DNA of 64,000 nt. It comes from Halobellus litoreus (lineage in GTDB: Archaea > Halobacteriota > Halobacteria > Halobacteriales > Haloferacaceae). The notes beneath the pieces are model-generated. The model had not been told where the DNA came from and did no database searches. It saw only the letters and a list, made by a program, of their open reading frames with translations. Positions within the stretch are counted from its first letter, which is position 1. Each line of letters begins with the position of its first letter. The position numbers and the translations under genes were made by a program. Shown here in pieces: positions 1 to 8,567 of this stretch. The stretch spans positions 466,407 to 530,406 of the forward strand of contig NZ_JANHAW010000003.1 in NCBI RefSeq assembly GCF_024464595.1, in the 5' to 3' direction.

Positions 1-1
1 G

Positions 2-24
2 CAGGAGCGCAAGCGCTACGATTG
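2..24 (+). CDS. possible 3' end of a gene running in from the left
   Basis: The first bases can be read in frame as QERKRYD followed by TGA. A charged C-terminal tail such as this would suit the end of an upstream gene, but seven codons cannot identify it and the reading may be chance. Confidence 0.25.
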
Positions 25-97
25 ACCGACAGGGCGGAATTCCGCCGCCGGAACCGAGGACGAAAAACCGAAGCCCCTCGACCGCATCGGTCCGGTT

Positions 98-469
98 ATG
101 TCTACCGCACAGACCCTTGTGAGAGACGTGATGTCGAAACCGCTCGTGACGATCAGCCCGGACGCGACGCTCGTCGAAGCGGCGACGCGGATGAGGAAGG
201 AGAGTGTCAACGCCCTCCTCGTCCCGACGACCGAACTCGCGATCGTCACCAGTACGGACGTGCTCGATGCGGTCGCCGCCGAGCGCGACCCGGCGGCGGC
301 CACCGTCGCCGACGTGATGACGGAGTCCGTCGAGACGGTCCCGCCGGACCTGCGACTCACCGAGGCGGCAGCGATGATGGAGAACTTCGGCATCAGCCAC
401 CTCCCGGTCGTCGACGACGACCTCGTCGGGATGGTCTCTTCGACCGACATCACGGCACAACACACCTGA
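98..469 (+). CDS. CBS domain pair protein
   Basis: A 123-residue protein made of two CBS repeats, roughly residues 8-60 and 70-122. Each begins with the typical DVM-x-VxTxxPD pattern (DVMSKPLVTISPD and DVMTESVETVPPD), and the second ends in LVGMVSSTDI. Stand-alone CBS pairs bind adenosine nucleotides or SAM and act as energy sensors; what this one regulates is unknown. The first repeat is shortened in its second half. The ATG at 98 directly precedes the first repeat. It lies upstream of the YqeC-like gene on the same strand with about 60 nt between, so the two may be co-transcribed, but no functional link is evident. Confidence 0.85.
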   Translation: MSTAQTLVRDVMSKPLVTISPDATLVEAATRMRKESVNALLVPTTELAIVTSTDVLDAVAAERDPAAATVADVMTESVETVPPDLRLTEAAAMMENFGISHLPVVDDDLVGMVSSTDITAQHT

Positions 470-531
470 ACGGGAGGTGGACACCGAGAGAGAAACGTGC
501 GATTGAACTGCCCCGCGCCCGTCTCGACGGT

Positions 532-1290
532 ATGAACCTCGTTAGCGCACTGAACGCCGAGACCGGGACGACCTGCGTCGTCGGCGCCGGCGGGAAGAAG
601 ACGACACTCGCGGCGCTCGCGGCGCGACTGGACCGGGCGGTCGTGACCGCGACGGTCCGAATTCCGATCTTCGACGACTGGGTCGAACGGGTCGTCGTCA
701 CCGACGACCCCGTCGGCGTCGCCCGCGAGCGGTTGGCGGCCGATGGAAGCCAATCGGGCGGCCCGGCGGCCGGGATGTGGCCGCTCGGCCTCGTCCCCGA
801 ACGGGAGCGCGACGACCGGTATCGCGGCTACGACACGTCGGTCGTCGACGCGCTCGGCGAACTCGACGTGCCGGTCCTCGTGAAGGCCGACGGCGCGCGG
901 ATGCGGCGGTTCAAAGCGCCGGCCGACGAGGAGCCGCAGGTCCCGAGAACAGCGGACACGGTGGTGTCGATCGCGAGCGTTCAAGTCGTGGGCGAACCGC
1001 TCTCGGAGTCGATCGTACATCGGGTCGACGAAGTGTGCAAACTCACCGGGCTGGAACCCGGTGAGACGATCCGGGCGGCGGACGTCGCCGCGGTGCTCGC
1101 GAGCGACCGCGGCGGTCTCAAGGACGTCCCCGCGGACGCGATGCCGATCCCGCTGCTCAATATGGTCGACGACCCGGACCTGGAAGCGACGGCCCGGGAG
1201 GTCGCACGGGAGATCCACGACCGAGCGGACGTCCCGCGGGTCGTGCTCGCCGAGATGCGCGCGGACGACCCGGTCGTCGACGTCGTGTGA
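532..1290 (+). CDS. yqeC: YqeC-like protein, putative accessory factor of molybdenum hydroxylases
   Basis: A 252-residue protein with a P-loop-like GAGGKKTT near residue 20 and a later KADGARMRRFKAP block, both typical of the YqeC family (named after an E. coli gene in the selenium-dependent molybdenum hydroxylase cluster). The biochemical activity of the family is not firmly established. The ATG at 532 is chosen because homology begins there; the frame stays open upstream only because of high GC. It is convergent with mobA 21 nt away, which fits a shared role in maturing molybdopterin enzymes. No hydroxylase structural gene is present in the window. Confidence 0.75.
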   Translation: MNLVSALNAETGTTCVVGAGGKKTTLAALAARLDRAVVTATVRIPIFDDWVERVVVTDDPVGVARERLAADGSQSGGPAAGMWPLGLVPERERDDRYRGYDTSVVDALGELDVPVLVKADGARMRRFKAPADEEPQVPRTADTVVSIASVQVVGEPLSESIVHRVDEVCKLTGLEPGETIRAADVAAVLASDRGGLKDVPADAMPIPLLNMVDDPDLEATAREVAREIHDRADVPRVVLAEMRADDPVVDVV

Positions 1291-1311
1291 GCGCGGCGAA
1301 ACTCGGACGCC

Positions 1312-1926
1312 TCACTCCGCTTGGATCCGCGCTTTCGCCGTCTCGAACTCCTCGGGCGTATTGACGTTCTCGAAGGTCTCCAGCGATCCGACTGCCTCGA
1401 TCTCGTCGGCGTCGACGACGACCTCGTCGAGGTCCGCGAGCGGCGCGACGATGCGGTCGTCGCCGCGGTCGAGGGCGCGTCGACAGGCCGGCGCCATCGC
1501 CTCGGTCCGGTAGACCGCCTGCGTCGTCTGGAACCACTCGTCGGGACGTGGGATCGCCGCGTCGGCGCCCTCCGCGCGCTCGAAGAGGTACTGGACGACT
1601 CGGGGATCGACGAACGGCATATCGCAGGCGACGACGACGGCGTACGCCGCGGAGACGGCCTCTAGGCCGCGAGCGATGCCGGCCATCGGTCCCTCGTCGG
1701 GGTCTCGGTCGATCGCGAACTCGGGATCGAACGGGGCGTCCGAAAAGGCGTCGTCGATGGCGTCGACCTGGTCGTCACGACAGTTGATGACAACCTCGTC
1801 GACGACGGGGGCGAGGCGGTCGACGACGCGGCGGATCATCGGCGTGCCGTCGAGATCCGCGACGGCCTTGTCCCGGTCGCCGAATCGGGTCGAGCGGCCG
1901 CCGGCCAGGACGAGTGCTGCGCGCAT
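1312..1926 (-). CDS. mobA: molybdenum cofactor guanylyltransferase
   Basis: A 204-residue nucleotidyltransferase of the MobA family, which transfers GMP from GTP to Mo-molybdopterin to make the guanine dinucleotide cofactor in the cytoplasm. The N-terminal signature LAGGRSTRFGDRDKA (GGxSxRFGxDK type) binds the nucleotide, and CDMPFVDP near residue 100 carries the metal-binding Asp. Full length for the family. Tail to tail with the YqeC-like gene. Related NTP transferases for other sugars or cofactors share the fold, but the short length and the neighbour favour MobA. Confidence 0.85.
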   Translation of the reverse strand: MRAALVLAGGRSTRFGDRDKAVADLDGTPMIRRVVDRLAPVVDEVVINCRDDQVDAIDDAFSDAPFDPEFAIDRDPDEGPMAGIARGLEAVSAAYAVVVACDMPFVDPRVVQYLFERAEGADAAIPRPDEWFQTTQAVYRTEAMAPACRRALDRGDDRIVAPLADLDEVVVDADEIEAVGSLETFENVNTPEEFETAKARIQAE

Positions 1927-2020
1927 ACGCCCCCTAGGCGAACGAGGATCAAGAACGTGACGAGGGCCGGCGAAGAGGAACGGATCGAAGCGATCGGTGC
2001 GATCGCACGGAGCGGAGCGC

Positions 2021-2027
2021 CTATATC
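2021..2027 (+). promoter_or_regulatory. TATA box for the 2051 gene
   Basis: CTATATC lies 24-30 nt before the ATG at 2051. This is the spacing of a leaderless haloarchaeal promoter and supports that start over the earlier in-frame codon. Confidence 0.5.
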
Positions 2028-2050
2028 CCGCCGGCCAGTCACTCGAACCG

Positions 2051-2632
2051 ATGCGGGAGGACGAACTGGCGACGGCGGCGGTCGAGCACTTCGAGACCGC
2101 GTTCGAGGACCCCGAAATCGGCCTCGAAGAGCCGTACGACCACTACGGCAACCGGGGAAGCGTCGATCTCTACGTCCGGACGAAACCGCCCGAGCGGACC
2201 GAGTATCTCGTCGAGTTGAAAGCGGATCCGGCCGTGAGAATGGCCGGTGGAGCCAACGAGATCCTCAGGCAGTACCGGCGAATGGAGCGGTACTTCTACC
2301 GCGACGACGAGCACAGCCTCCGGAAGCGCCTCGGTCGGGAGGGGCCGGGGCTGTACCTGCTGTTGCTCTTCGCCCCGACGGCTCGCTGCGTCGAACACGT
2401 GCACGAGCACCGCCGGCTCTACGGATCGGTCGACGCGGACCTGACCGTCGACGGCGTCCCGGCGACCCGGAAGATCGCGTTCCTGGCTAACCTCGACGAC
2501 GCGGCGGCCGGTGGGCTCGGATTCCTCTCGGTGAACGGCGAGGCGGGGATCGGCTCCGCGGCGTTCGAGTCGGCCGTCCCCGAAGGCTCCCGGCTCGCGG
2601 CGGCGCTCAGCGAAGTAGATATATCGACATAA
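2051..2632 (+). CDS. unknown protein with a PD-(D/E)XK-like motif
   Basis: A 193-residue protein I do not recognise by family. Residues 30-60 carry an Asp in GSVDLYV followed by YLVELKAD, i.e. D-x(n)-ExK, the spacing of the PD-(D/E)XK nuclease core, with an early Glu (FETAFEDPE) that could complete the site. The C-terminal half has no recognised motif. The fold could be a nuclease or merely nuclease-like. The start at 2051 is fixed by a TATA box 24-30 nt upstream. It stands alone between mobA and a convergent alcohol dehydrogenase. Confidence 0.65.
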   Translation: MREDELATAAVEHFETAFEDPEIGLEEPYDHYGNRGSVDLYVRTKPPERTEYLVELKADPAVRMAGGANEILRQYRRMERYFYRDDEHSLRKRLGREGPGLYLLLLFAPTARCVEHVHEHRRLYGSVDADLTVDGVPATRKIAFLANLDDAAAGGLGFLSVNGEAGIGSAAFESAVPEGSRLAAALSEVDIST

Positions 2633-2734
2633 GATTGATATCTGGGCGTGGGGAGAGCATTCGTTTCTCGACCGGCTGCCCTCGAAAGGGAATCTGACGA
2701 ACTCGAGAGCGGACTCAGTCGGGGCGGGGGTCGT

Positions 2735-3955
2735 TCACCACGCGCGTTCGAGAATCCCGACGATCTCTCCGACCGTCGGATCGAGGCCGTCGGGCGCGAC
2801 GTCGAGCAGGTCGTCATCGGCCACGATCGCGGCGACCTCGGGGAAGTGCTCCTGTTCGACGCCCTCGACGTCGCGGAGTCGGTTGGGCAGTCCGAGGTCG
2901 TCGCGGACGGCCGCGACGGCGTCGACGACGCCCGCCGCGACGGCGGTGTCGGAGAGCCCCGCGACGTCGACGCCCAGTGCCTCTCCGAGCAGGTCCCGCC
3001 TCCCGTCGACCGAATCGAAGACGTACCGGAGAACCTGAGGTGCGAGGACGCCGTGGATCGTTCCCTGGTGAACGTCGTGCCCGTGCGAGAAGCCGTGGCC
3101 GAACGCGTGGATGATCGAGGCGCGGTAGCCGTCCACCCCGGCGAGCCCGTACTGGACGTTCACGATTCCACCCAGGACGTCCGCGAGTCGGTCCGCGTCC
3201 ATCGGCTCCGCCCGAATCGTTCGCAGCCCCGACTGGAGGAGGCGCAGACCGCGAGCGGCGGTCCCGTCGGTGACGGGCGTCGCGTGCGGCGAGTACAGCA
3301 TCTCGATTCCCTTATCGAAGCCGTTCATCGCGGAGGCGGCGAGGACAGAGGTCGGCGTCGTCCGGTACAGGTCGCCGTCGTAGAACAGCGCCTCGGGCAT
3401 CAGCCGGGGATCACCGACGCCGCCGGTTTCGTGGCTCGCGTCGGCCGAGACGTCGCCGTCGAGGGTGAGCGTCACCCCCGCGATATCCGAGAGGTCCGCG
3501 CCAGCCAGCGTCGTCGGGACGGCGACGATCGGGAGCGGATCGCCGTCGGCCGCGACGGGCAACTCGCCGGTCTCGACGGCGCGCTCGGCGACCGACTCGC
3601 TGTCCTCGTGCGAGGAGAGCGCCGCGAGGGTCTTCGTCGTGTCCAACGTGCTGCCGCCGCCGACGGCGACGACGACGTCGACGTCGCGGTCGCGGGCCAG
3701 TCGGAGGCCGTCGAGCGCGGTGCCGAGCGTCTTCGCGGGCGTCGTCTCCGGGAACTCCGCGACGAGCCGGTCGCCGAGTCCCTCGCGGATCGGGTCGACG
3801 ACCGCCGGCGTCGTGCCCGCGGTCCGGCCGCCGACGAGCAGCGCCCGCTCACGTCCGCGTCGGTCGAGTTCGTCGCCGAGGCGGTCGAGACAGCCGGCAC
3901 CGACGACGATCGTTCCGGGGCGGAAGTCGAAGGTGAATCCCTGGGTCCGGGTCAT
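2735..3955 (-). CDS. iron-containing alcohol dehydrogenase
   Basis: A group III Fe-dependent alcohol dehydrogenase of about 406 residues. The N-terminal NAD(P)-binding half has VVAVGGGSTLDTTK. The C-terminal metal site is visible as MNGFDKG (Asp ligand) and HAFGHGFSHGHDVHQG (His ligands), in the family's usual spacing. It would interconvert an alcohol and an aldehyde or ketone; the substrate is not predictable. An in-frame start four codons upstream (3967) is possible. It faces the 2051 gene and is transcribed away from the unknown gene at 4124-4600, with no evident operon partner. Confidence 0.85.
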   Translation of the reverse strand: MTRTQGFTFDFRPGTIVVGAGCLDRLGDELDRRGRERALLVGGRTAGTTPAVVDPIREGLGDRLVAEFPETTPAKTLGTALDGLRLARDRDVDVVVAVGGGSTLDTTKTLAALSSHEDSESVAERAVETGELPVAADGDPLPIVAVPTTLAGADLSDIAGVTLTLDGDVSADASHETGGVGDPRLMPEALFYDGDLYRTTPTSVLAASAMNGFDKGIEMLYSPHATPVTDGTAARGLRLLQSGLRTIRAEPMDADRLADVLGGIVNVQYGLAGVDGYRASIIHAFGHGFSHGHDVHQGTIHGVLAPQVLRYVFDSVDGRRDLLGEALGVDVAGLSDTAVAAGVVDAVAAVRDDLGLPNRLRDVEGVEQEHFPEVAAIVADDDLLDVAPDGLDPTVGEIVGILERAW

Positions 3956-4037
3956 ACCCCGGACCACGGCGCGGCGGGGGAAAGTTTTACCCCGGTTCTG
4001 CGCGTTTCGACCGCTACGCCGACCCCGGCAGCGATCG

Positions 4038-4127
4038 CTATCCCCGGTCGTCGTCGACCGCTTCGAGCCTGGCGATCGCGTCGTCGAACGCCTCCCGGAT
4101 CGGGTCGGCGGCGTCGCCGCCGATCAT
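4038..4127 (-). CDS. 29-residue ORF translationally coupled to the 4600 gene
   Basis: The ATG at 4127-4125 overlaps the TGA of the upstream gene as ATGA, the classic coupling arrangement. The product is 29 residues, acidic and helix-prone (DPIREAFDDAIARLEAVDD), with no Cys and no membrane segment. I know no family for it. It could be a real microprotein partner or a chance frame after the stop. Confidence 0.4.
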   Translation of the reverse strand: MIGGDAADPIREAFDDAIARLEAVDDDRG

Positions 4128-4600
4128 CGTCCGAGGTCGAGGTCGAGTTCGAGCGAGTCCAGAATGCTGTGGTAGACGGCTCGTTTGTCCGTTCCCGTGT
4201 TCCTGCAGAGCGCGTCGATATCCTCGGCGGTGAACGTCGGGCCGAGTTCGACGAGCAGGTCGTGAAACGACGCCGAGTACCGGGGGCGCTCCTCTTCGCT
4301 TCGGGCGACCAGTCCCGCGTCGACGAGCCCATCGAGTGCGATCTCGAAATCGGGTTCGGTCGCCGGAGCGTCCGGGCGGGTGCCGTACTCCGGGTGGTTG
4401 GCGAACTGATAGAAGTGATCGGCGGCGGACCGGATCGACGGGTCCCCCTCGTCGAGAAACTCGTACACTCGGGCTCTGGCGTCGTCGAGCGACTCCGGGT
4501 CCGGGGCGTCGACGTCGGCTCCGTACCGCCACAGCAACGCCTCGATCAGTTCCGAATCGATATCGTACCGTTCGATCAGATCGTGGGCTCGGTCGGACAC
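4124..4600 (-). CDS. unknown conserved-looking acidic protein
   Basis: A protein of 158 residues from the GTG at 4600 (VSDRAHDLIERYD). A longer reading from TTG at 4624 is possible, but the TATA-like TTTTATTTT at 4627-4635 would then touch the start, whereas the GTG lies the usual distance downstream. It is rich in helices, acidic, without signal peptide, membrane segment or recognised motif; the C-terminal part (FTAEDIDALCRNTGTDKRAVYHSILDSL) has the look of a helical bundle. It ends in an ATGA overlap with a 29-residue ORF. Function unknown. Confidence 0.65.
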   Translation of the reverse strand: MSDRAHDLIERYDIDSELIEALLWRYGADVDAPDPESLDDARARVYEFLDEGDPSIRSAADHFYQFANHPEYGTRPDAPATEPDFEIALDGLVDAGLVARSEEERPRYSASFHDLLVELGPTFTAEDIDALCRNTGTDKRAVYHSILDSLELDLDLGR

Positions 4601-4626
4601 GAAGCGGACTTCGGAACGGCCCAAAA

Positions 4627-4635
4627 TAAAACATC
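4627..4635 (-). promoter_or_regulatory. TATA-like box for the 4600 gene
   Basis: The minus strand reads TTTTATTTT here, 27-35 nt before the GTG at 4600. It suggests a leaderless transcript and decides between two candidate starts. Confidence 0.4.
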
Positions 4636-4712
4636 ACCGCGGACGCTTCGCCGCCGGAGATCGAGAATCGCGAGTCGAACAGCGTAAGTCGTCGTATCGA
4701 CTCGCGGGAGGT

Positions 4713-5621
4713 ATGGAGGTCCTCGGCCGGCTGCTCGGACTGCTCGCGCTGCTCTCGGTCGGGACCGGACTGCGGTTCTCTGGCGTGCTCGACGCGGGAA
4801 GGACCCAGCGGCTCAACGCGCTCGCGTACTACGTCGCCCTCCCGGCGCTCGTCTTCGTCTCGACGTACGACCGGGCGGTCGGCGAACTACTGACGGCGGA
4901 CCTGTTCGTGGGGGTGCTGGCGGTGGTCTTTACCACCGCGGGCATCGCGTGGCTCGTCCATCGCCGACAGGACCGTCGCGGCCGGCAGAGCGTCGCCATC
5001 ATCCAGTCGTACCACTCCAACCTGGGATACCTCGGACTGCCGCTCGTCGCAGCCACGTTCGACGCCCGCGTAACTGCGATCGCGAGCGTCGTCCTCGGCG
5101 TGGCGTCGCTGACGCAGGTGCCGCTCACGATCGTCGTCCTCAGCGCGATCAACGAGGCGGACGCCTCGGTCGCGAGGGAGTTGGGCAGACTCGCCCGCAA
5201 CCCCGTTCTCGTGATCCTCGTCGTCGGACTGACGGTCGGATCGCTCGGACTGTCGGTTCCCGGGCCGGTGACTGCGGGGCTCGACGTCCTCGGGGCGCTG
5301 GCGCTACCGATCGCGCTGCTTTGCGTCGGCGCGTCGCTCCAGATCGATCGACCGAACGTCGACATCGGCGCGAGTGGGGCCGTCGTCGCGACGAAAATCG
5401 CGGTTATGCCGGTGCTGGCCTGGGCCGCCTTCTCGCTGCTCGGCGTGGACGCCGCGACATTCACGGCCGCGATCGTGATGCTCGGAACGCCGACGGCGGT
5501 GTCGACGTACGTGTTCGCGAACGAACTCGGCGGGGACGAGGAGTTCGCGTCGCTGAACGTGTTTCTCACCACGCTCGTGTCGGTCGGAACGCTGTTCGTG
5601 CTCATCCGTGCGGTCGGGTGA
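4713..5621 (+). CDS. AEC-family membrane transporter
   Basis: A 302-residue integral membrane protein with about ten hydrophobic segments in the two-bundle arrangement of the auxin efflux carrier (AEC) family. Family marks include LNALAYYVALPALVF near the N-terminus, SYHSNLGYLGLPL in the middle and the late LGTPTAVSTYVFANELG. AEC proteins in prokaryotes export or import organic acids such as malate; the substrate here is unknown. A GGGAGGT sequence immediately precedes the ATG at 4713. It is divergent from the 4600 gene, so the 110 nt between hold promoters for both. Confidence 0.85.
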   Translation: MEVLGRLLGLLALLSVGTGLRFSGVLDAGRTQRLNALAYYVALPALVFVSTYDRAVGELLTADLFVGVLAVVFTTAGIAWLVHRRQDRRGRQSVAIIQSYHSNLGYLGLPLVAATFDARVTAIASVVLGVASLTQVPLTIVVLSAINEADASVARELGRLARNPVLVILVVGLTVGSLGLSVPGPVTAGLDVLGALALPIALLCVGASLQIDRPNVDIGASGAVVATKIAVMPVLAWAAFSLLGVDAATFTAAIVMLGTPTAVSTYVFANELGGDEEFASLNVFLTTLVSVGTLFVLIRAVG

Positions 5622-5675
5622 GCGGAACTGGTGCGGAGCGTGTGTGGCCGATCGGAAGCGGGTTCGGGCGCGGCC

Positions 5676-6533
5676 TCAGTCCGACGTCCTCCCAGAGCGC
5701 CACCCCGCGACGACGGCGTAATCGCGAACGAAGACGGCCAGCGACGGGGCCAGCACCACGGCCGCGAGCGGGCGGGCCGTCGCCGGCGAGAGAAGCGGCG
5801 TGAGCGCGAGTGTGATGAACACCATCTGGAGGCCCGCGAGCGGGCGACGAACGACGCTGTCCGGCAGGTCGGAGACGGAACGGCCGCGACGGCGACGGAC
5901 CCCGCGCCCGAGTTTGAACAGGTAGCGCGCGGCCGACAGCGACAGGTACCAGACCGGCAGTTGCCCCCACAGCACCGCGACGACGGGCGCGACGAGGAAG
6001 CCGGTCGTGTCGAAGGCGAGGTCCAGTTTCGCCCCGAGGACGGTCCGGCGGCCGGTCCGACGGGCGAGGAACCCGTCGACGAAATCCAGCGCGCACCCCC
6101 CACCGTAGAGGAGCGCCGGCAGCCAGGCGATTTCGGCGCGCGGCGCGAGCGCGCCGAACCCCGCTAGGGCGGCGAAGAGGCCCCCGCGACTCAGCGTCAC
6201 GAGGTTTGGAACGCCGAGCGACTCGTAGACGGACACGGGACGGTCCGTGGCGTCGGCCGCGGCCCGGTTTCCGGACCCGTCCGGTCGGTTCGCGCCGAGG
6301 TATCGGAAGCAGAACCACAGCTCGAAGGCCGCGACGGTCGCGGCGGGGAGGAACCACCGGGTCCCCACTCCTGGCGTCCAGGTGCCGGAGAGGCCGGTGT
6401 CTACGAGGGGGATACCACCGGTCACGACATACGACAGCAGCGCCGCGCCGCCGACGAGGAGCACCGAGACGGCCACCGACACGGTTGCCCACTCCCGGCG
6501 GAGCGTCGAGGGGACGGTCCGAACCGCGGTCAC
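5676..6533 (-). CDS. CDP-alcohol phosphatidyltransferase family membrane protein
   Basis: A 285-residue membrane enzyme. The full family motif D-x2-DG-x2-AR-x8-G-x3-D-x3-D is present (DFVDGFLARR through GAKLDLAFD), so metal-dependent transfer of a phosphatidyl group from a CDP-linked lipid to an alcohol is likely; the acceptor is unknown. Several transmembrane segments flank the motif. The frame is open far upstream, but the GTG at 6533 overlaps the TGA of the Gfo/AKR fusion gene as GTGA and is the natural coupled start. Co-translation with an oxidoreductase suggests a joint polar-lipid or polyol role; this is inference. Confidence 0.8.
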   Translation of the reverse strand: MTAVRTVPSTLRREWATVSVAVSVLLVGGAALLSYVVTGGIPLVDTGLSGTWTPGVGTRWFLPAATVAAFELWFCFRYLGANRPDGSGNRAAADATDRPVSVYESLGVPNLVTLSRGGLFAALAGFGALAPRAEIAWLPALLYGGGCALDFVDGFLARRTGRRTVLGAKLDLAFDTTGFLVAPVVAVLWGQLPVWYLSLSAARYLFKLGRGVRRRRGRSVSDLPDSVVRRPLAGLQMVFITLALTPLLSPATARPLAAVVLAPSLAVFVRDYAVVAGWRSGRTSD

Positions 6534-8545
6534 CGTTCGAACCCCGGATCTTCGAGCGTCGCGAGTCGCTCGCGGTCGGCGGCGGTCAGCCGCAGTCGGG
6601 CGGCCGCGAGGTTCGAAACGACGTGTTCGGAGTCGTTGCTGGCGGGAATCGGTACCACGCCGCGGTCGACGTGGAACGCGAGGGCGACGACCGCGGGGGA
6701 GACGCCGTGGTCGTCGGCGACCTCGCGAAGGGGCGGTTCGTCGAGGAGGCCCGGTGCCGACAGCGGCGAGTGCGCGACGACGCGGATCCCGCGCGCGTGA
6801 CACCACTCGATCAGGTCCGTCCGCGGCAGATACGGGTGCGATTCGACCTGGACGATCGCCGGGGGAACCCGCGCCGCGTCGACGATCCGCTCAAGCTGGG
6901 GAAGCGACACGTTGCAGACGCCGAGCGTCCGCGTGAGCCCCCGCTCGTGCAGCCGTTCGAGCCGCTGCCAGGTCGCTTCGAGCGGGACGTCCACGGTCTC
7001 GGGATTTCCGTCGGCGTCGGTCGGAAACGTCAGGGCCTCCCGTTCGGCCACCGGTTTCGACGCAAGATCCGAGAGCGGCCCCTGGTGGGCCCACGCCTCG
7101 GGCCAGTGGAGCAGGTACGAGTCGAAGGCGTCGATCCCGAGTTCGTCGAGGCTCCCGCGACACGCTTCCGAGACGTGTTCGTGGTTCGTGTTCCAGACCT
7201 TGCCGATCAGGAACAGCCCTTCTCTGTCGGGCGATCCCGGCGCGTCGAGCAGGTCGCCGATCCGCGTCTCGTTGCCGTACAGTTCGGCCGAGTCGAACAG
7301 CCGGTAGCCGGCGTCCAGCGCGGTCGCGATCGAGTCGATTCGATCGACGTACTCGCCGTCGCGGTACCGCGAACAGCCGAATCCGACCCGCGGGAGCCGA
7401 ATCGCGGCGTCGCGGACGGGCGGTCCGATCCGGTCTGCGGTTTCGGCCGTCCGCCGAACGGTCGCGTCCCGATACGACGGGCGAATCGAGGAAGGTCGAA
7501 GGTCGGATGCGTCTAACCCATCCGTCTCCGCGTCCGGGACGGGAACAGTCGTACCGTCGGCGGCGGCCCGTTCGACGGCGTTGCAGACGGCGACGACGTG
7601 CGCCGCGCGGCGAGCGCTCCGGATGGGGATTCGCCCGTCCGCCACCGCCGACGCGAGTCGCTCCGGGCCGGCGAGGTAGCGGCGCTCTCGCCGGGGCTGC
7701 GGATGAGGTGCCGCAACGTACGGTCGGCCCGCACCGCCGACGGAGACGGTGTCGCGTTCGGCCGCGAGCGCGCCGCTGTCGGCGAGGTACAGCGAGCCGT
7801 CGTCGCCGTGGAGTTCGAGGCTGTTGAACTCCCGCGATCGGTGAGGGGCATAGAGGCTCGCGGTGAGCCGCACGATCGGTCCCGACGCGAACTCGACCGT
7901 CGCTTCGACGTGTGCCGGCCGCCCGGGTGCTCGGTCCTCCCGATCGGGCCAGACGTCGAGCGCGTCGGCGCTTCTGACCGTCTCGACGGGACCGAAGCAG
8001 GAGACCAAGAGCGACAGGGGATACACCGCGCCGTCGTACAGCGGCCCCACGTCGAGGAAGGAGCCGGGATCGTCGTGCCACTCGGTCACGCGACCCACGT
8101 GAGCGTGTGCGTACCCCAATCGGATCGGACCGAAGCGGCCGTCGTCGAGAAACGAGCGGGCGTGCCGCTGCGCGTCACACCGGTGGTTTATGGGCGCGCA
8201 GCCGAGGGCGAGCCCTCGCCCCGCGGCGGTTTCGACGAGCGCCAGGGCGCGATCGGCGTCGAGTGCGATCGGTTTCTCGCTGAAGACGTGACGGTCCGCC
8301 TCGAGACAGGCGCTCGTGACGTCCGCGTGAGCCGCGTGGCTCGTGAGATTCACGATCAGGGGCGCTGACTCGGCGTCGAACAGGGTATCGAGATCCGAGT
8401 ACGCCGTCGCGCCGTGATCCGCCGCCAGGCGCTCCGCCCGGTCGACGTCGAGGTCGCAGACGGCCGTCAGCCGGAGCTCGGAATCCTCCAGCCCCGAGGC
8501 GTACTTCTCGGCGACGGCGCCCGCGCCGACGAACGCGCACTTCAT
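6530..8545 (-). CDS. fusion: Gfo/Idh/MocA oxidoreductase + aldo/keto reductase
   Basis: A single 671-residue ORF joining two NAD(P)-dependent oxidoreductases. Residues 1-340 are Gfo/Idh/MocA type: Rossmann start FVGAGAVAEKYA, catalytic-region FSEKPIAL near residue 95, then the alpha/beta C-domain. After a linker of about 40 residues, positions 388-671 form a whole aldo/keto reductase with its tetrad: Asp and Tyr in LFDSAELYG (about 416 and 421), Lys in LIGKVWN (about 448), His in LLHWPE (about 481). Both halves look intact. Such enzymes act on sugars or polyols, so sequential redox steps on one substrate are plausible. The promoter is leaderless, and the stop overlaps the start of the phosphatidyltransferase gene. 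Confidence 0.9.
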   Translation of the reverse strand: MKCAFVGAGAVAEKYASGLEDSELRLTAVCDLDVDRAERLAADHGATAYSDLDTLFDAESAPLIVNLTSHAAHADVTSACLEADRHVFSEKPIALDADRALALVETAAGRGLALGCAPINHRCDAQRHARSFLDDGRFGPIRLGYAHAHVGRVTEWHDDPGSFLDVGPLYDGAVYPLSLLVSCFGPVETVRSADALDVWPDREDRAPGRPAHVEATVEFASGPIVRLTASLYAPHRSREFNSLELHGDDGSLYLADSGALAAERDTVSVGGAGRPYVAAPHPQPRRERRYLAGPERLASAVADGRIPIRSARRAAHVVAVCNAVERAAADGTTVPVPDAETDGLDASDLRPSSIRPSYRDATVRRTAETADRIGPPVRDAAIRLPRVGFGCSRYRDGEYVDRIDSIATALDAGYRLFDSAELYGNETRIGDLLDAPGSPDREGLFLIGKVWNTNHEHVSEACRGSLDELGIDAFDSYLLHWPEAWAHQGPLSDLASKPVAEREALTFPTDADGNPETVDVPLEATWQRLERLHERGLTRTLGVCNVSLPQLERIVDAARVPPAIVQVESHPYLPRTDLIEWCHARGIRVVAHSPLSAPGLLDEPPLREVADDHGVSPAVVALAFHVDRGVVPIPASNDSEHVVSNLAAARLRLTAADRERLATLEDPGFER

Positions 8546-8567
8546 CGGTGGCGGTTCGCCCGCGGGG

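Noticed and set aside
16..1218. 400-codon frame on the minus strand
   Set aside because: Antisense shadow of the CBS and YqeC-like genes caused by high GC; Arg-rich, no family pattern.
2648..4687. 679-codon frame on the + strand
   Set aside because: Antisense to the iron alcohol dehydrogenase and the unknown gene; composition is Arg/Val/Glu noise.
6206..7516. 436-codon frame on the + strand
   Set aside because: Antisense to the fusion oxidoreductase, in which all motifs are found on the minus strand.
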